64,000 bases of DNA from Maylandia zebra. Taxonomy: Eukaryota; Chordata; Actinopteri; Cichliformes; Cichlidae. The notes beneath the pieces were generated by a model. It did no database searches. It had not been told where the DNA came from and saw only the letters and a list, made by a program, of their open reading frames with translations. The position numbers and the translations under genes were made by a program. The DNA is taken from positions 5,214,844-5,278,843 of the forward strand of contig NC_135178.1 of NCBI RefSeq assembly GCF_041146795.1, read 5' to 3'. This document shows positions 31,324-43,700 of this stretch, in pieces (the stretch's first letter is position 1; each line of letters opens with the position of its first letter).

Positions 31324-32737
31324 TCTTTATTATTATTCTTCAAGTTGCTCGTTTTTCGTCCGCTAACTACTTCCACAATTTTTGTGCTATTTTCACCGTT
31401 CAAATTTTAAACTATTCTGCTATTTCTGCTAATGTGTGCTATGACTTTTGGTATTTTCTGCTATTATACTTTTTAAAATATTAAGCTTTTTTCCTTTAAT
31501 TTGTCCCATTGAAATGAATGGGAAACTTCTGCAAACTTCTGCAATTCTGCTAAAATTTGCTTGTTTTTGAAACTTAACTACTTCCTCATACTTTCGCCTA
31601 GAAAAACCATTCAAACTTTAAAATGTTCACAAATTATTGGGCTATTCATGTATGATTCAGCTTTTTCAAATCTTTTACCGTTTTACTTTTATGCCTCTTA
31701 AAGTTTTGAGTTGCAAAATTGTGATTTTTCACAAAATACATGCGTTGTTATGGTTGCTATGCTCTTGGCTTCCAGTGTGACACTGAAGCTTTTGCAGTCT
31801 TCTCTTCATGTCCGAACAACTTCTTGCTACTTGCTCAATTTTCACTCAACTTCCACAAATTATACATCAAAACGTAGGTATTTTTGCTGGCTTTCAGAAC
31901 ATGTCACTATCATTGTTGTGGGATTTATAGAATTTTGGCAAATCTCCTCAGACCAACACAAGGTCTCAAAACTCTCCATATAAAGTCAATGGAGAGCTTG
32001 TTCAAAATCACCGCTGCATTTCTGTAATGAGAGGCATATTCGAATCGTCATATCTCCTTAACGAAGCGACTTTAAGACATGAGGCTTGTCCCGGTATATC
32101 TTCAGACACTCCTGACGCTCACAATTCAAGAATTTCTTTCTCACCTATTACCGTTCTGAAATGAGTTGGACTTGTTTGAGGGTAGGAAATTCGTCCTTCG
32201 CTCAGATTTCTTCAGATTTCAAACTGTGGAAATGAACCACTTTTTTCTCTCGTCATAACTTTTTGTTGGATTTCCACAGAGACCTGAAAATTTCCATGAC
32301 TGTTCACCAACGCCTGCTGTCTCTTACGGTGAAAGAATGATATCGATACTCCAAATAGATTTAGAGTTAGAAAGCGTTGTTTGAGGGCAAGTCAAGGCAG
32401 TTTTTGCTTCGCTCTACTCAGTTATGGTGCATTAGAAGTCAAATATCTTTAATAATTCATATTTTAATGATAAATTGTCAACACTGGAAGATTCCCCCAT
32501 CTCTTCTGAACAAAACGGTGTAAGAATGACCGCTCTAGCCCCTACGGTTAGGAAATTATAGTCATTTGTTTGAGGGGAGTCCTCACTATGAGAAATAGAC
32601 TGTAAAAATCCTGTGTCTCTCTGTGTGCTGCAGGCACCAGTTTTGGCGGGAAAAAGTACACAGCCTCTCTGATTGGTGGATTCAAATTCAGCAGCTCCCA
32701 GGCTGACCTAGAAACTTACTTCTCTCTCCCTGTTTGT

Positions 32738-32755
32738 CTGTGTGTGTGTGTGTGT

Positions 32756-32801
<46 letters not shown>

Positions 32802-32831
32802 CAGAGAGAGAGAGAGAGTGAGAGAGAGAGA
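32738..32831. repeat. (GT)n(GA)n microsatellite (giant B)
   Basis: Interrupted GT run followed by GA run, in the same context as at 29-126. Confidence 0.95.
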
Positions 32832-33089
32832 AAGCCTTTTAATGGGATGATCTCATTGTAAGATTCAAATTCAATATATTTAGACTGGTTGACTGAATTG
32901 GATCTTGTGTGTGTATGTCTCTGTGCATGTGTGTTTCCTTATGTGTACATATTTGTGATTGTGTGGCTGTTATATATTTTTTTGCTGATTTTTTTTTCAT
33001 TTAACAAGTATATTTGAGGGACCCTCAGCATGTTCAGCATTTTTTCAGCTGTCCATTTTGCTTTTCCAATTTTTCTGTTTAACTTATTA

Positions 33090-33452
33090 CTATTGTGCTA
33101 AGTCATACTATTTCTGCTATTTTATAAGATTTGTGCTTAACATAGTATTTCTGCTTTTTATAGGATTTGTGCTTAATATAGTATTTCTGCTTTTTATAGG
33201 ATTTGTGCCTAATATAGTATTTCTGCTAAATATAGTGTTTCTGCTTTTTATACTATTTGTGCCTAATATAGTATTTCTGCTTTTTATAGGATTTGTGCCT
33301 AATATAGTATTTCTGCTTTTTATAGGATTTGTGCTTAATATAGTATTTCTGCTAAATTATAGTATTTCTGCTTTTTATAGGATTTGTGCTTACTATAGTA
33401 TTTCTGCTAAATGTAGTATTTATGCTTAATCATACTATTTCTATATATTTCT
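33090..33452 (+). repeat. ~36-bp T-rich minisatellite (giant B)
   Basis: Regular TTTTTATAGGATTTGTGCTT-type units. The plus strand stays open for 123 codons as FVLNIVFLLFIG repeats, an artefact of unit length divisible by three. Confidence 0.85.
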
Positions 33453-33540
33453 GCCAGGCAGCCAATCCTCTGTGAGGACTCAGACACATATCACATATCA
33501 GGGCCTGCACGGCCTCCCAGCCAGCCAATCATATCTGAGG
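33453..33540 (+). repeat. Truncated 68-bp CCAAT repeats (giant B)
   Basis: About one and a half units, ending at CATATCTGAGG where Y-like sequence TTTTCCGTTTCC begins. This marks an X/Y recombination point inside the giant. Confidence 0.7.
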
Positions 33541-33778
33541 TTTTCCGTTTCCTCTCTCGTCATATCTCAGCGACGGATGTACATAGAGCAATGAAAATCG
33601 CAGTCAAAGTACACCAAAGTCTGCTGATTCACCCAGTACAAGAATTATGCTTCTAGTCCACCTAGTTTTTGAGTTACACAACGTTTTGTAACTCCAAAAA
33701 ACGGCGTTTTTCGCCTCTCACCGCGATCTAATTCTGACTGCTCATCAGCCTGTTTTTCAATGCGGCTGCTCTCTTTCC

Positions 33779-33849
33779 CAGTGGCGCAGTTGGCAATGAC
33801 ACGGGTCTGCAAGCCAAAGATCGTGGGTTCGATTCCACCTTGGTCGACA
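33779..33849 (+). other. tRNA-like module M1 (giant B)
   Basis: Equivalent of 1785-1855 with a few changes (GGCAATGAC, ACGGGTCTGC, GGTCGACA). B box GGTTCGATTCC intact. Confidence 0.6.
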
Positions 33850-34423
33850 TGTTTTTTTCCTACAAATTAATACACTGTCACAGACCAGTAATTCATATTC
33901 ATCATTTATTACAATTCTGCAAACTTTTATGATTTTACCAGCTTTTCTAATATGGACCTCACATTCTTGTTAAGACTCCATAGCACAAATACTCTTCCCT
34001 TTAGGCTCTGTGTATGTGTGTGTGTATCAATATGTCTCCCATTTTAAAGTATTAGTCCTCCATAATTGTATTTCTGGTAAATCACAGTATTCCTGCTATG
34101 TTGTACTATTTTTCTAAATCATAATGTTTCTGTAATGTTTAAGTATTTTTGGCTAAATATATTCTTTCTGTTATCTTATACTATTTCTCCTAAATTCTTG
34201 TATTTTTGAGAAGTTATCATGTTTCTGGTAAGTTACAATATTTCTGTTAAGTTCTGCTATGCTATTGTATTTCTGCCAAGTATTATGTTTCCTCTAAGAT
34301 ATTGCAGTTCTGCTAAGTTATTCCATTTTAGCAAAGTTCCTTTGCTTCTGCAAAGTTTTTACAATTTCTGCAACTTTTCAGCTTTTTCAGCTAGTTTTAG
34401 CAGACAGCTTCAGCTTTAAAGCA

Positions 34424-34683
34424 ATTCAGAATTCATGATTACAACCAATATGTAGTAGAATAAAAGAAACAAATGTGCAATGAACATATCAGGAGTCGCT
34501 GTTAAAAAGTCTCATAGCAGTGGGGTTAAGGGACCTCCTGAACCTCTTGAGTCCTGCAGTGGAGTGAGATGAACCTCTGCAGCTCCTACTGTGAGGATGC
34601 TTAGGCGATCACCAACACCAGCTCCTTGGTGTTGGTGTTCAGCAGAAGACTGTTCTTATTACTGCAGTCAGTTAAATAAATCT
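34424..34683 (-). pseudogene. LINE 3'-end remnant, copy B
   Basis: Equivalent of 2431-2690. The same short tail (RRSLNPTAMRLFN) reads on the minus strand at 34489-34600. Present in both giants, so inserted before their duplication. Confidence 0.55.
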
Positions 34684-34917
34684 ATCATAATAAAGTACAT
34701 TTTAACATAATGACCTTATGTTTATTTATGTCTTTTAACCATTATTTCAAATTCAAAGAATCCTGTTTGAAACATTTATTAAACTTATAGAATTAAATTT
34801 CTGCTAGTTGCTTTTTGTTGCAAAAAAATCTAGTATAATAATATTTAAATTTACATATATTTTTCACGTTTTCCATGCCAATTTTGTGTAATTGCGGAGT
34901 TTCCCACTACCCGTGAA

Positions 34918-34984
34918 TGCCTCTTTTTTTAACGTCTCTGCCTGACTCCTGAATCTCCGTCCACTCTCAGCTCGATCCCCACCG
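34918..34984 (+). other. Predicted 5' leader exon 1, copy B
   Basis: Ends CCCCACCG before donor GTAAGC, as in copy A; start not determinable. Confidence 0.35.
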
Positions 34985-35455
34985 GTAAGCGCTGCTTCTC
35001 TGTCTCTCTTTTCTGAAATGAAATGTCTATAAGCTGTATGAGGGATTTACCCAGTTGTTGTTAGTGACTTATGAAGCCAGTCGAAGTATAAGTCATGTTA
35101 AAGTAACACAATGGCTGCTTTTTTAGTGAAACGTTGTAATTTTACTATTTAAAAGGAGTGTTTGGTATGCTAGCACTAAGTGCTAACGCCTAGCCTAGCT
35201 GCTATAGGCCCAGTGTGAAATTAATATGGTTCATTTGATTGTTTATTACAGTTATTGTGTTGTATTTGGTTCATTCGGTGTGTTAGTGTTTCTGAGTCTG
35301 TTAGGGAAGCTGAAGTTAATTCTCTTCACAAATCATTCAGTTAAAAACGGCCTCATTCTTTCGGTTGTAAGGTAATGAGCCGTCATTTTAGAACCACTGA
35401 TTAGCTGCTGAAGCAGCAGGGTCGGCAACTTCAAAGGAGCCATTTTACCGCCATT

Positions 35456-36136
35456 AGCTGTTTCCCAAAACGTCGGCTGCATCTTTCGGAGGACCCGGCC
35501 TTCGCGGTCTACGTGGACCGAGAAGGCTGTGAAACTGGACGGTCTAGCCTTCAGATTTGCGTCACCGCTGTCTCGCTGGAGTTTAATAAACTCGGCCGTC
35601 TGCTCCTTGCTATTTAAAATATAACAGGACACTGGCGTAAATTCTCGACCGTTTAACGTTTATTGAGCTGTGTGAAAATCCCGGAGGACCCACCGGATTG
35701 ATTAATAAAGCTTTATTTAATCTAATAATCTAATAACTTTGATCTCAGCCAAACCGATTTACTCCAGAACAAATAAAACACAGAAAAAGGCAAACAATTA
35801 CATTTTTAAGTTATCAGAGTGACTTGTATATCATGTTTAACCTGAGTAGCGAAAGAGCGGGGGTCTGAACCCCCCTCCCGGCTTGCCATCGAGCCGGTGG
35901 GTGACAGACGTCTCTGAAAACGTCGGCACACTTTTGCAAATATGCGATGTCTTGATAAACCAAGCAGATATTTACACCGCTACTTTCTCGCCTAAAAATA
36001 GGTTAAAAGTTTATTCGGGGAAATGAAGGACTCATTTGTCGGCCGCATTTGAGACAGCCTTCGTCGACTGGCTGTGACATAATCGGCCTTCAAATGCGGC
36101 CTCCGGAGGATGCAGCCGACATTTTGGGACACAGCT
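35456..36136. mobile_element. Non-autonomous TIR DNA element (unclassified), copy B
   Basis: Equivalent of 3463-4146. The left inverted repeat carries TTTCCC where copy A has TGTCCC, so the outer repeat is now mismatched here. Confidence 0.65.
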
Positions 36137-36971
36137 TCTGACTGAAAGCCGGGAGAAGAAGAGTCACGTGCCTGTACCGGTGTGTTTTTGTGCTGTGGGT
36201 TAATTAACAGAAGGGAGAGAGAGAGTGAGGATGAAACACATAATATAAGAATAATAACATCTCTTAACAAGAAGTTTTTTTTAATTAGTTAATTTTAGTT
36301 TTTTAGTTAAATTTTAAGAACTGTTTAACAAACACTTGTTTGTGCAGGTTGTTTTTTTTTTTTAAATGAAACCTACACCTGCAGCTCTGTTTAACTTCTC
36401 ACTTTGTGAAAAACTAACGAAATATAAAAAAGTCCACCTTCAAATAAATAAAATGCAGCAGTGCACCATTAATATTATAAATATGATATGTAGATATTTA
36501 AAACAACAGCATATTAAATGATACTGTGTGCAGATGATAATATTTTTAGGAAGCAGAATTTGAATGCAGACGAACTCAAATGTTGAAGCCTACAAAAATA
36601 TCATCCAAGCTTTCATTTATGATTGTTCATGCTTTGAAATTGTGATGTCAGAATTTGATAAAGTGTGCAGAGCTAGGTGTAGCAAATCATTGCTTATTAA
36701 ATCTACTGTGTTATCTAATAGCACCAAACTAATAGAGCTATCACATAACTAAGAGACGTGTGTGGCTTATTACAAATGGATGAAACCATATTTTACCTTA
36801 ATGAAGACAGTAATCTTTAATAAGGTGTAGAAAAAGGTGAGTTGTTTGTTGCTGTGGTAAACAAAGAATGTACTGAATCTTTTGTACTACACAGAGTGAT
36901 GCAGTATTGACTGTGATGCTGATTTGAGTTGTCTCATTCTGTATTTTTGTGCTTTGTCTTTTGTTACACAG

Positions 36972-37003
36972 AGTGAAAGAGATCTTTGGTTTTGCCTTTG
37001 CTG
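36972..37003 (+). other. Predicted 5' leader exon 2, copy B
   Basis: 32 bp between TACACAG and GTAAGTAAAC, as in copy A. Confidence 0.45.
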
Positions 37004-37133
37004 GTAAGTAAACAGTGATTGTAACTGAGGCAGTATGAACCTGGCATTGCGTAGCACATTTGGCAACTTACATACAGTAGTTTGACTTTTTGTGATATGT
37101 TTCCATTTACTGATGGGCAAAAACACAAAGTCA

Positions 37134-37466
37134 GGATTTATTACCTGTAGCAGCAAAGCCCTCACACAGGACCTCTGACTGTCCCTGAAAATGTCCCTGA
37201 AGTTTAATAGCCCATTTATGTATGATTTAAATTTCTTATGGCTTATTGAATCCAAACATAGCTAAATGTCAGTTGTTCATTTTCTCCTTATGTTTGTGGA
37301 TTTAAGTAGCAGACAAAACAATGAAAGTGTTTTAGGGGAGTCAGTATAAGTGGTTGCTCAAACACTTAAGAGCTGCACAGGTATTGATTCATATTGTCTC
37401 TCAAATTCTGCTGATGTGTTACATTAAAGTCAGAACACTGTAGAAGTATTTTGTACAGTTAAGCAA
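37134..37466. other. 333-bp segment present only in copy B
   Basis: Lies in the predicted second intron between AAAGTCA and TAATGAAAAAC, which are adjacent in copy A (5149/5150). It has no inverted ends and no clear target duplication, so deletion from copy A is as likely as insertion in copy B. Nothing coding was recognised. Confidence 0.7.
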
Positions 37467-38173
37467 TAATGAAAAACTAAGAGAACCAGAGGTGTGAGTG
37501 GACATTGTTAGGTACATTACAGCCAGTGTGTCTAATTAGTTTATCACTTATTTGGTGAATATAATGTGTTTTAAAATTTAATAGAAAAGTTGCCAAAAAG
37601 GTACACTGCAAAATACATAAATATTCCTAGCAACAGGTATAATGAGAGGACTTTTTAGTGTAAAAATTTAAGACATTTAATTTTAATTATAAAACATGGT
37701 GCACCTCTGCTATTGTAACATGTCAATATTTAAAACTATTTTAAGATTTACATATTCATATCAGACATGACGAGGTTTTCTGTTGCTTCTGATTTATATA
37801 ATTATTTTGTATCTAACATTTTTAAAAGTTTTGGCTTTCACACTTTAGTAGTACTGACCTGTTGTAGAAAATGTTGGAGCCACAAAGCTTCTGTGTAGGA
37901 AATATTTGGTATATCCTGCACTTGTGCCAACAAATATTGGTGGCTATTCTTTATATTTCTGTAGTAATGAATGCTTTTATTACACTTGCTACAGCCATGT
38001 GAGACGCTGCAGTTCATTTATCTCCTCTTTAGACTACAGTAAGCTCATAAAGCCTTAAATAAATTAAGAATTTTACTAGTTAATTTATGTCACAGTAAAT
38101 TGGATTGTGTGTGAAGAGGCTCAAGAGTCTGAATCATCAAACAGTGATCTGATGAATTGTTTCCTTTCTCTAG

Positions 38174-38200
38174 ACTGCTGATCTGATCGTCTCCAGTCTG
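38174..38200 (+). other. Predicted 5' leader exon 3, copy B
   Basis: 27 bp between TTTCTCTAG and GTAAGTAAAG, as in copy A. Confidence 0.45.
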
Positions 38201-38900
38201 GTAAGTAAAGGTTTGTCTGAGGTACAGTGCTGGGAAATGTTTCTCATTATAGGACATTCAGTTTAGTGGAGTGAGTCAGCACAGCTCTTGGGAATAATCA
38301 GATCGTAGAAAAGTCTATGTAAACATTTCCAGACTTACAGATCTCTCTTATCATCATAGTACATTTTTAATTAGGCCCTAATATCGGCCATGCTAAGTTT
38401 ATTGTAGATTTAGTGGAGTGTGTATTAAACATGCCCCATATTTGACTGAAAAATGTAGAAACTGCTGTTTAGGAGTCATCTGTCTCCAAATTTTTCATTT
38501 TGCCAGAAGTCATACTGAGTAAATTATTTTTTACTTTTATGTTAACGGCTCCCCAGACATTATGATATACTGTTGAACCAGGTAAGTACACACAGAAACG
38601 GGAATTTGAGACCTTTGGGCATTTAGGATCATGTGAGTTGAGTGCTGTGAAGTGTTTAAAGCAGGTGGTCTGAAACTGTCTGCTCTGACTTCATTGTGTG
38701 GGTTTAGCTTGACCATATAATGTTTATAGTAAGTTACTGTAGCACCACATCTTGGTTTACAGACTGTGTTTGTTTTTATTGTGTTAATAGAATGCAAAAA
38801 TGTCCTTAGAAATTTTCCACCACCATATGATAAACATTTTCATTCAGTTGAATCTAATAATGTACTGTACAACTCTTCAGTGTGTAATGATATATGTGTT

Positions 38901-39432
38901 CTGTATTTTTCGGACTGTAAGGCGCACTAAATTCTAAGGCACATTAAGCCAAACAAAACAGATAAGTCAAACTTTATTCAACTCATTTACAATAACTCTC
39001 AAAATTGTTCAGTTGTAAGACATAAAATACAGAACAATACACTCACTTTTCAGGATTTATGGACTGATGAATGTGGATTGATCAGTTTGAAATCTGCTTC
39101 ATAAGCATGGCTCTCAACAGGTGCCAGGCCCTTATACACACACACCATATTATGTTGAAGCACAGTACGAATTACTCTACGAGGGTGCTGACTATGTTAG
39201 CCATGCTCCTTAGAAAAAAAAGGAAAAAAAAAAAAAAAGCCATGCTCCGACAATACATCAAGTGGTGCTGCTTTGTAGCTTACCAAAGTCATACTAAAAC
39301 ATTTGACAGAGTGCCGTGTACCACATAGAATTGGTTTGAAATCAGTAAGCACAACCATACAGAAGGTGCACTGTCTATTTTTGAGAAAATTAAAGGCTTT
39401 TAAATGTGCATTATAGTCTGAAAAATACGGTA
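38901..39432. mobile_element. MITE with TATTTTTCGGACT-type inverted repeats, copy B
   Basis: Equivalent of 6571-7063. The right end here is AATACGGTA, closer to the left end than in copy A. Around 39209-39246 it has an extra A-rich stretch flanked by GCCATGCTCC on both sides, a small local duplication. Confidence 0.7.
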
Positions 39433-39484
39433 AAGCCAGGTTTATTGGAAGTGTGTCTAATTCCACTTTCTTTCTGTCTTACAG

Positions 39485-39838
39485 GTGACCTGCTGCAGAA
39501 AACCCTCTCCCTCTATCATTAACAAGCCATTAACAAGCAAATTCAGTCTGTCCTATCACTCTCCCTCTCCCTGCTCCATCTTTTTTGACAAGGGATTCTA
39601 TCTTCTATCATTTCTCCGCCATGTACTCTATCTAATTTTGACAAGCATAAGCCCTAGTTTGACAAGAAACCAAGTTTGACAACAAACCAAGGTTGACAAC
39701 AAACCAAGTTTTTGGAAATTGAAGTTACCGCAACTTCGACGATCTGTTTTCAGAAATCTGAGAGATCTCTGCTCTCACTGCTCCTTCTTTCCTGTCGTTA
39801 AACTCTCTCATATCCACTCATTTTACTGGAAATTACAA
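39485..39838 (+). other. Predicted 5' leader exon 4, copy B
   Basis: 354 bp, TCTTACAG acceptor and GTAAGAAG donor as in copy A. Holds the same 3 x 17-bp repeat at 39657-39707. Confidence 0.45.
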
Positions 39839-40660
39839 GTAAGAAGTTGAATATACAGTACAGTAGAAGTCACTGTAGAAACTATTTACACAGCCCTAAA
39901 TTTGTCATTTTAATTTTGCATTACACTTTGGAATAAACATTGATTGGCTGTTTGGCTTACAGGTGCAATTGCTTTGATAAATTATATAAAATATACACCT
40001 CTTAAAGGTTTATTTGTAATAAGACAATCTGGTTATTTTGTAATATATACATTCAGACTGCTCTATTTACATAAATATTAAATTAGATTCAAATACATTT
40101 TTCAAGTCTGTTTCATTGACTATAACATTTGACTACAGTAAGTTTATACTAATATTATTTAAGGACAAACCCATTTCTATTACTCAGTGTAAGTATTGAG
40201 TTACAATTGTCATTGAGAAGCTGCCCTGAGGACCCAGACTTCCTGTTTCCTGACTGCTGCAGAACATCCAGCTGAAGAATCCTCATCGCCTGTCATCTGA
40301 TCACCACACCACCACAGCTCCTTATATTTGCTTTAGATTTTAGATATCTCAAAGATTTACACAAAGTCTACTTCAAAGCTAAGAGTTTTATTATAGCCTG
40401 TTGATTGTTGAGATTTATTCTGCATATTATTTCACAGAAGTATAGACCTATCCATTAACCAGTCTGGTTAAAAAAAAGAAGTAATAATATACAGTTGTTG
40501 AAAAAGCTACAATAAAACGTTTTTAAGGATCTTTCAATAACTTTTATATTGAGTTTGTATTTAAGCCAGCCTTTTACATCAATTAAACGGTCATAAGAAC
40601 ACTTTACCATTTGTATAGTTGATCCATTTAATAGAAACTTGAGTTTTTCAGTGTTTACAG
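39839..40660 (+). other. Predicted last leader intron, copy B
   Basis: AT-rich and without genes. Acceptor candidates are TTGGCTTACAG and GTGTTTACAG (ending 40660), the latter 61 nt before the ATG. Confidence 0.35.
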
Positions 40661-40721
40661 GTTGAGTTTTGTATACATTTGTGTATAAATACATATAAGG
40701 TCCAGTTTGTACTTGCACAAA

Positions 40722-43700
40722 ATGCCAAGGAAAGGTCAAAGGTCACAGTCCCAGAAGCTTAGATGGCAAAAGCAGAAGGAACAGGTAAATCTTTCTCAGA
40801 CCGGTGAGCAGGTAAAGGTGTCTGTTACAAGTATTCCCAGTCCAGAAGTGCAGCTCAGCGTTCAGACGGCCGCAGTGTCTTATGCAGATGTGGTAAAGAG
40901 AGGTGTTTGCTCATCATCTGTGCCAAATGCTAAAGTACAACAGGTAATCCAGACTGAACCCCAGCTAACTGTGCAAACGCAGCATGATGGAGAAGCTCCA
41001 GGACCGTCTCATGTACAGGTTACAAACAGTGAAAGTCGTCCACGAGTGAGTAGCATCTGTGCGTCTCGAAGCCAGGCCAATGCTAAGTATGGAAAGTACC
41101 GGAATCAGCAATGCATGGCGAACAGTTTGGTTTTCCTGTCATTCTTACACGAGGATGAATTCATTACCAGAGCAGATCTCAACCGTGTGTTGGACAAAGG
41201 CCATGCCGTGTATTCAGATGCCAGAAAGAGGTTTGTGAACAGCGTGTTTCTAGCCTGTGATGAACTTCCCACTGTGATCATCAGCCGCAGACACGAGTAT
41301 CAAGTCGACATGTCTCAGTTTGCTCATTATGGCACATTTGACGGTACAGATCATCTTCCGAGCCTTGAACAGGGACTACAGCGTTTGGCTTCAGAGTTTC
41401 GCTACGCTTTGCTAGTCATGGGAGGAACAGCCATCGCAGTTTCCAGGCTGACTTCAGGTGAATACGCATACTTTGACCCTCACCCACGTAGGTCTACAGG
41501 AATGCCATTGTCGCTAAGTGTAAGTGGTGGAACTGCAGTTATGTTAAAATTCACACGTCTTAACGACATGATTGACAGGATCAAACGTTTGTACCGAATG
41601 TTTTGCATCGCACCAACCTGTGCTTATGAGCTACAGCCTGTTGAGTTCCACAGTGAAAACGCTGCTGACCAAAGAAATGCTGATGAAAACAGACAAACAG
41701 CTACAACTGTTTCAGCACCAGCTTTAAATGAACCTGAATTTGAAACCCCAAAGTCCACTGAGCAGACACAGAAAACTGTGGCCGACACTTTAGCTACTGA
41801 AGTGATGTCATCCAGAGTGGATTATTCAAATGAGCCAGCTGCTGAGCTGAACAATTCTGATTATTTAGAAATAGAAACCTCTGCATCTTCTGTGAGAGAA
41901 CCTCAGGTAACATCAGATTCTGTTCCTCAGAAGGATCCAACCGCTGCCAACCGCTGTTCAACAAAGACAACACAGGAACTTTCACATAAACTGCTGAAAT
42001 ATAGTAAACAGGGAAGGAAAAAAATGAGGAGAAGATCATTGGCCCAACAAAAACTACCAAAAAGAAAGGATCCTGATCACAGACAAAAGAAGACTGTGTA
42101 CAAAAGTAATCTATATAAGCTAAATCCTATATATAGAGAGAAACAGAGGGAACATTTGAGAAAGATCTATAAGGAAAGAGATGATTTTAAGGAAAAACAG
42201 AAGGCGCAAATGAGAAGGATCTATAGAGAAAGTGCTAAAATTAGAGAGAGAAAAAGAGAACGTGTCATAAGGATGTATAAAGAAGATTCTTTATTCAGAG
42301 AAAAGCAGAAGGAACGAATAACAAGAACATACAGAGAATCTCCCGTGTTCCGAGAAAAGCAGAAGGAACGAATAACAAGAACATACAGAACTTGTGCCGA
42401 ATTCAGAGAGAAACATAAAGCTTACATGAGGTCATATGTTTCTAACCTATATAAAGAAAGTGTAGAATTTAGACAGAAAAAAAAATGTTACATCACTAAA
42501 CGTTATGGAGAAGAGAGACAATTTCAGCAGCAACACAAGGACAATATGAGAGAACGAATGAGAGTAAAATATTGGAACAGTATTTCTTTCAGACAGATGC
42601 ATAATATCAGATGTGCAATGAAAATAAAAAGAAAATATCGTCAGATGCATCGACCAGCTGAAAGTTTACAGTGTCATCCAGAGAACACTTTAATGAATGA
42701 GGCCATATCTCGTTTCAGATCCAACATTAAGTCAGCACCATCTTATGTTTGTACTGTTTGTCTAAAAGCTTCTTTTCCTAATCAGGTGAAAATCTGCAAA
42801 AGAGAAAATTACTCAAAACACCAAATTGTAGCTCAGCAGTGTCTAACTGGTAAATTTGTTCATGTGTGTGATGAAGCATGTCATGATCACTGCAGCTTTC
42901 CTGTTGAGAGAAAAAAGGAGTATATCTGTCACACGTGTCACAGTTCCCTCAAAAGTGGACGCATGCCAAGACTTGCTGCTGTCAACGGTTTAGAACTGCA
43001 GGATATTCCAGCTGAACTGTGTGATCTCAACATTCTGGAGAGACATCTGATTGCCAAATGCATACCATTTGCAAAGATTATTCCTCTTCCAAAGGGCAGA
43101 CAAAGACTCATACGTGGTAATGTGGTGTGTGTACCATCTGAAGTCCAACAAACAGTTGACTATCTACCTCGGCTCAGAAGCCAATCACAGATCATGAGGG
43201 TGAAATTGAAAAGACGACTGTGCTACAAAGGCCATCAGCTGTTCCAGACTGTCACCTGGTCTAAACTGATCGAAGCCCTGCGTAAACTGAAACAGATTCA
43301 CCCACAGTACACAGATATTGTTATCAGAGATGATGCATTGCTTTGTGATCCAACATTACCTGATGATGACAGCAGTGATGAAGCCAGCATGGCAAGTGAT
43401 GATTATGATGAAGCAGATTTAATGGAAATTGATAACTATGAAAAAGATGCCCTTTTGTGCGAAAGTGAGTCTGAAAGTGAACAAGCTATTAATATGCAAT
43501 CCTGTGATGAACAACCAGAGGAACAAAATCCAGATGAACCAGAAAGTGATTTGAACAATGGAGGTTTTGCTCTAGAAAGTTGTCTGCAGCCTGTTGACAT
43601 TTCAGAAGAGATTCTCTGTTTCAGTGATAACACATATTGTGTGGCTCCTGCAGAAAGAAACAATCCTGTCAGCTTCTTCAGAACTCCTCATTTGGAAGCC

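Noticed and set aside
33058-33429. 123-codon frame reading FVLNIVFLLFIG repeats, resembling a membrane protein
   Set aside because: It is the translation of a ~36-bp T-rich minisatellite whose unit is divisible by three. Similar frames occur at 54428 and 60854.
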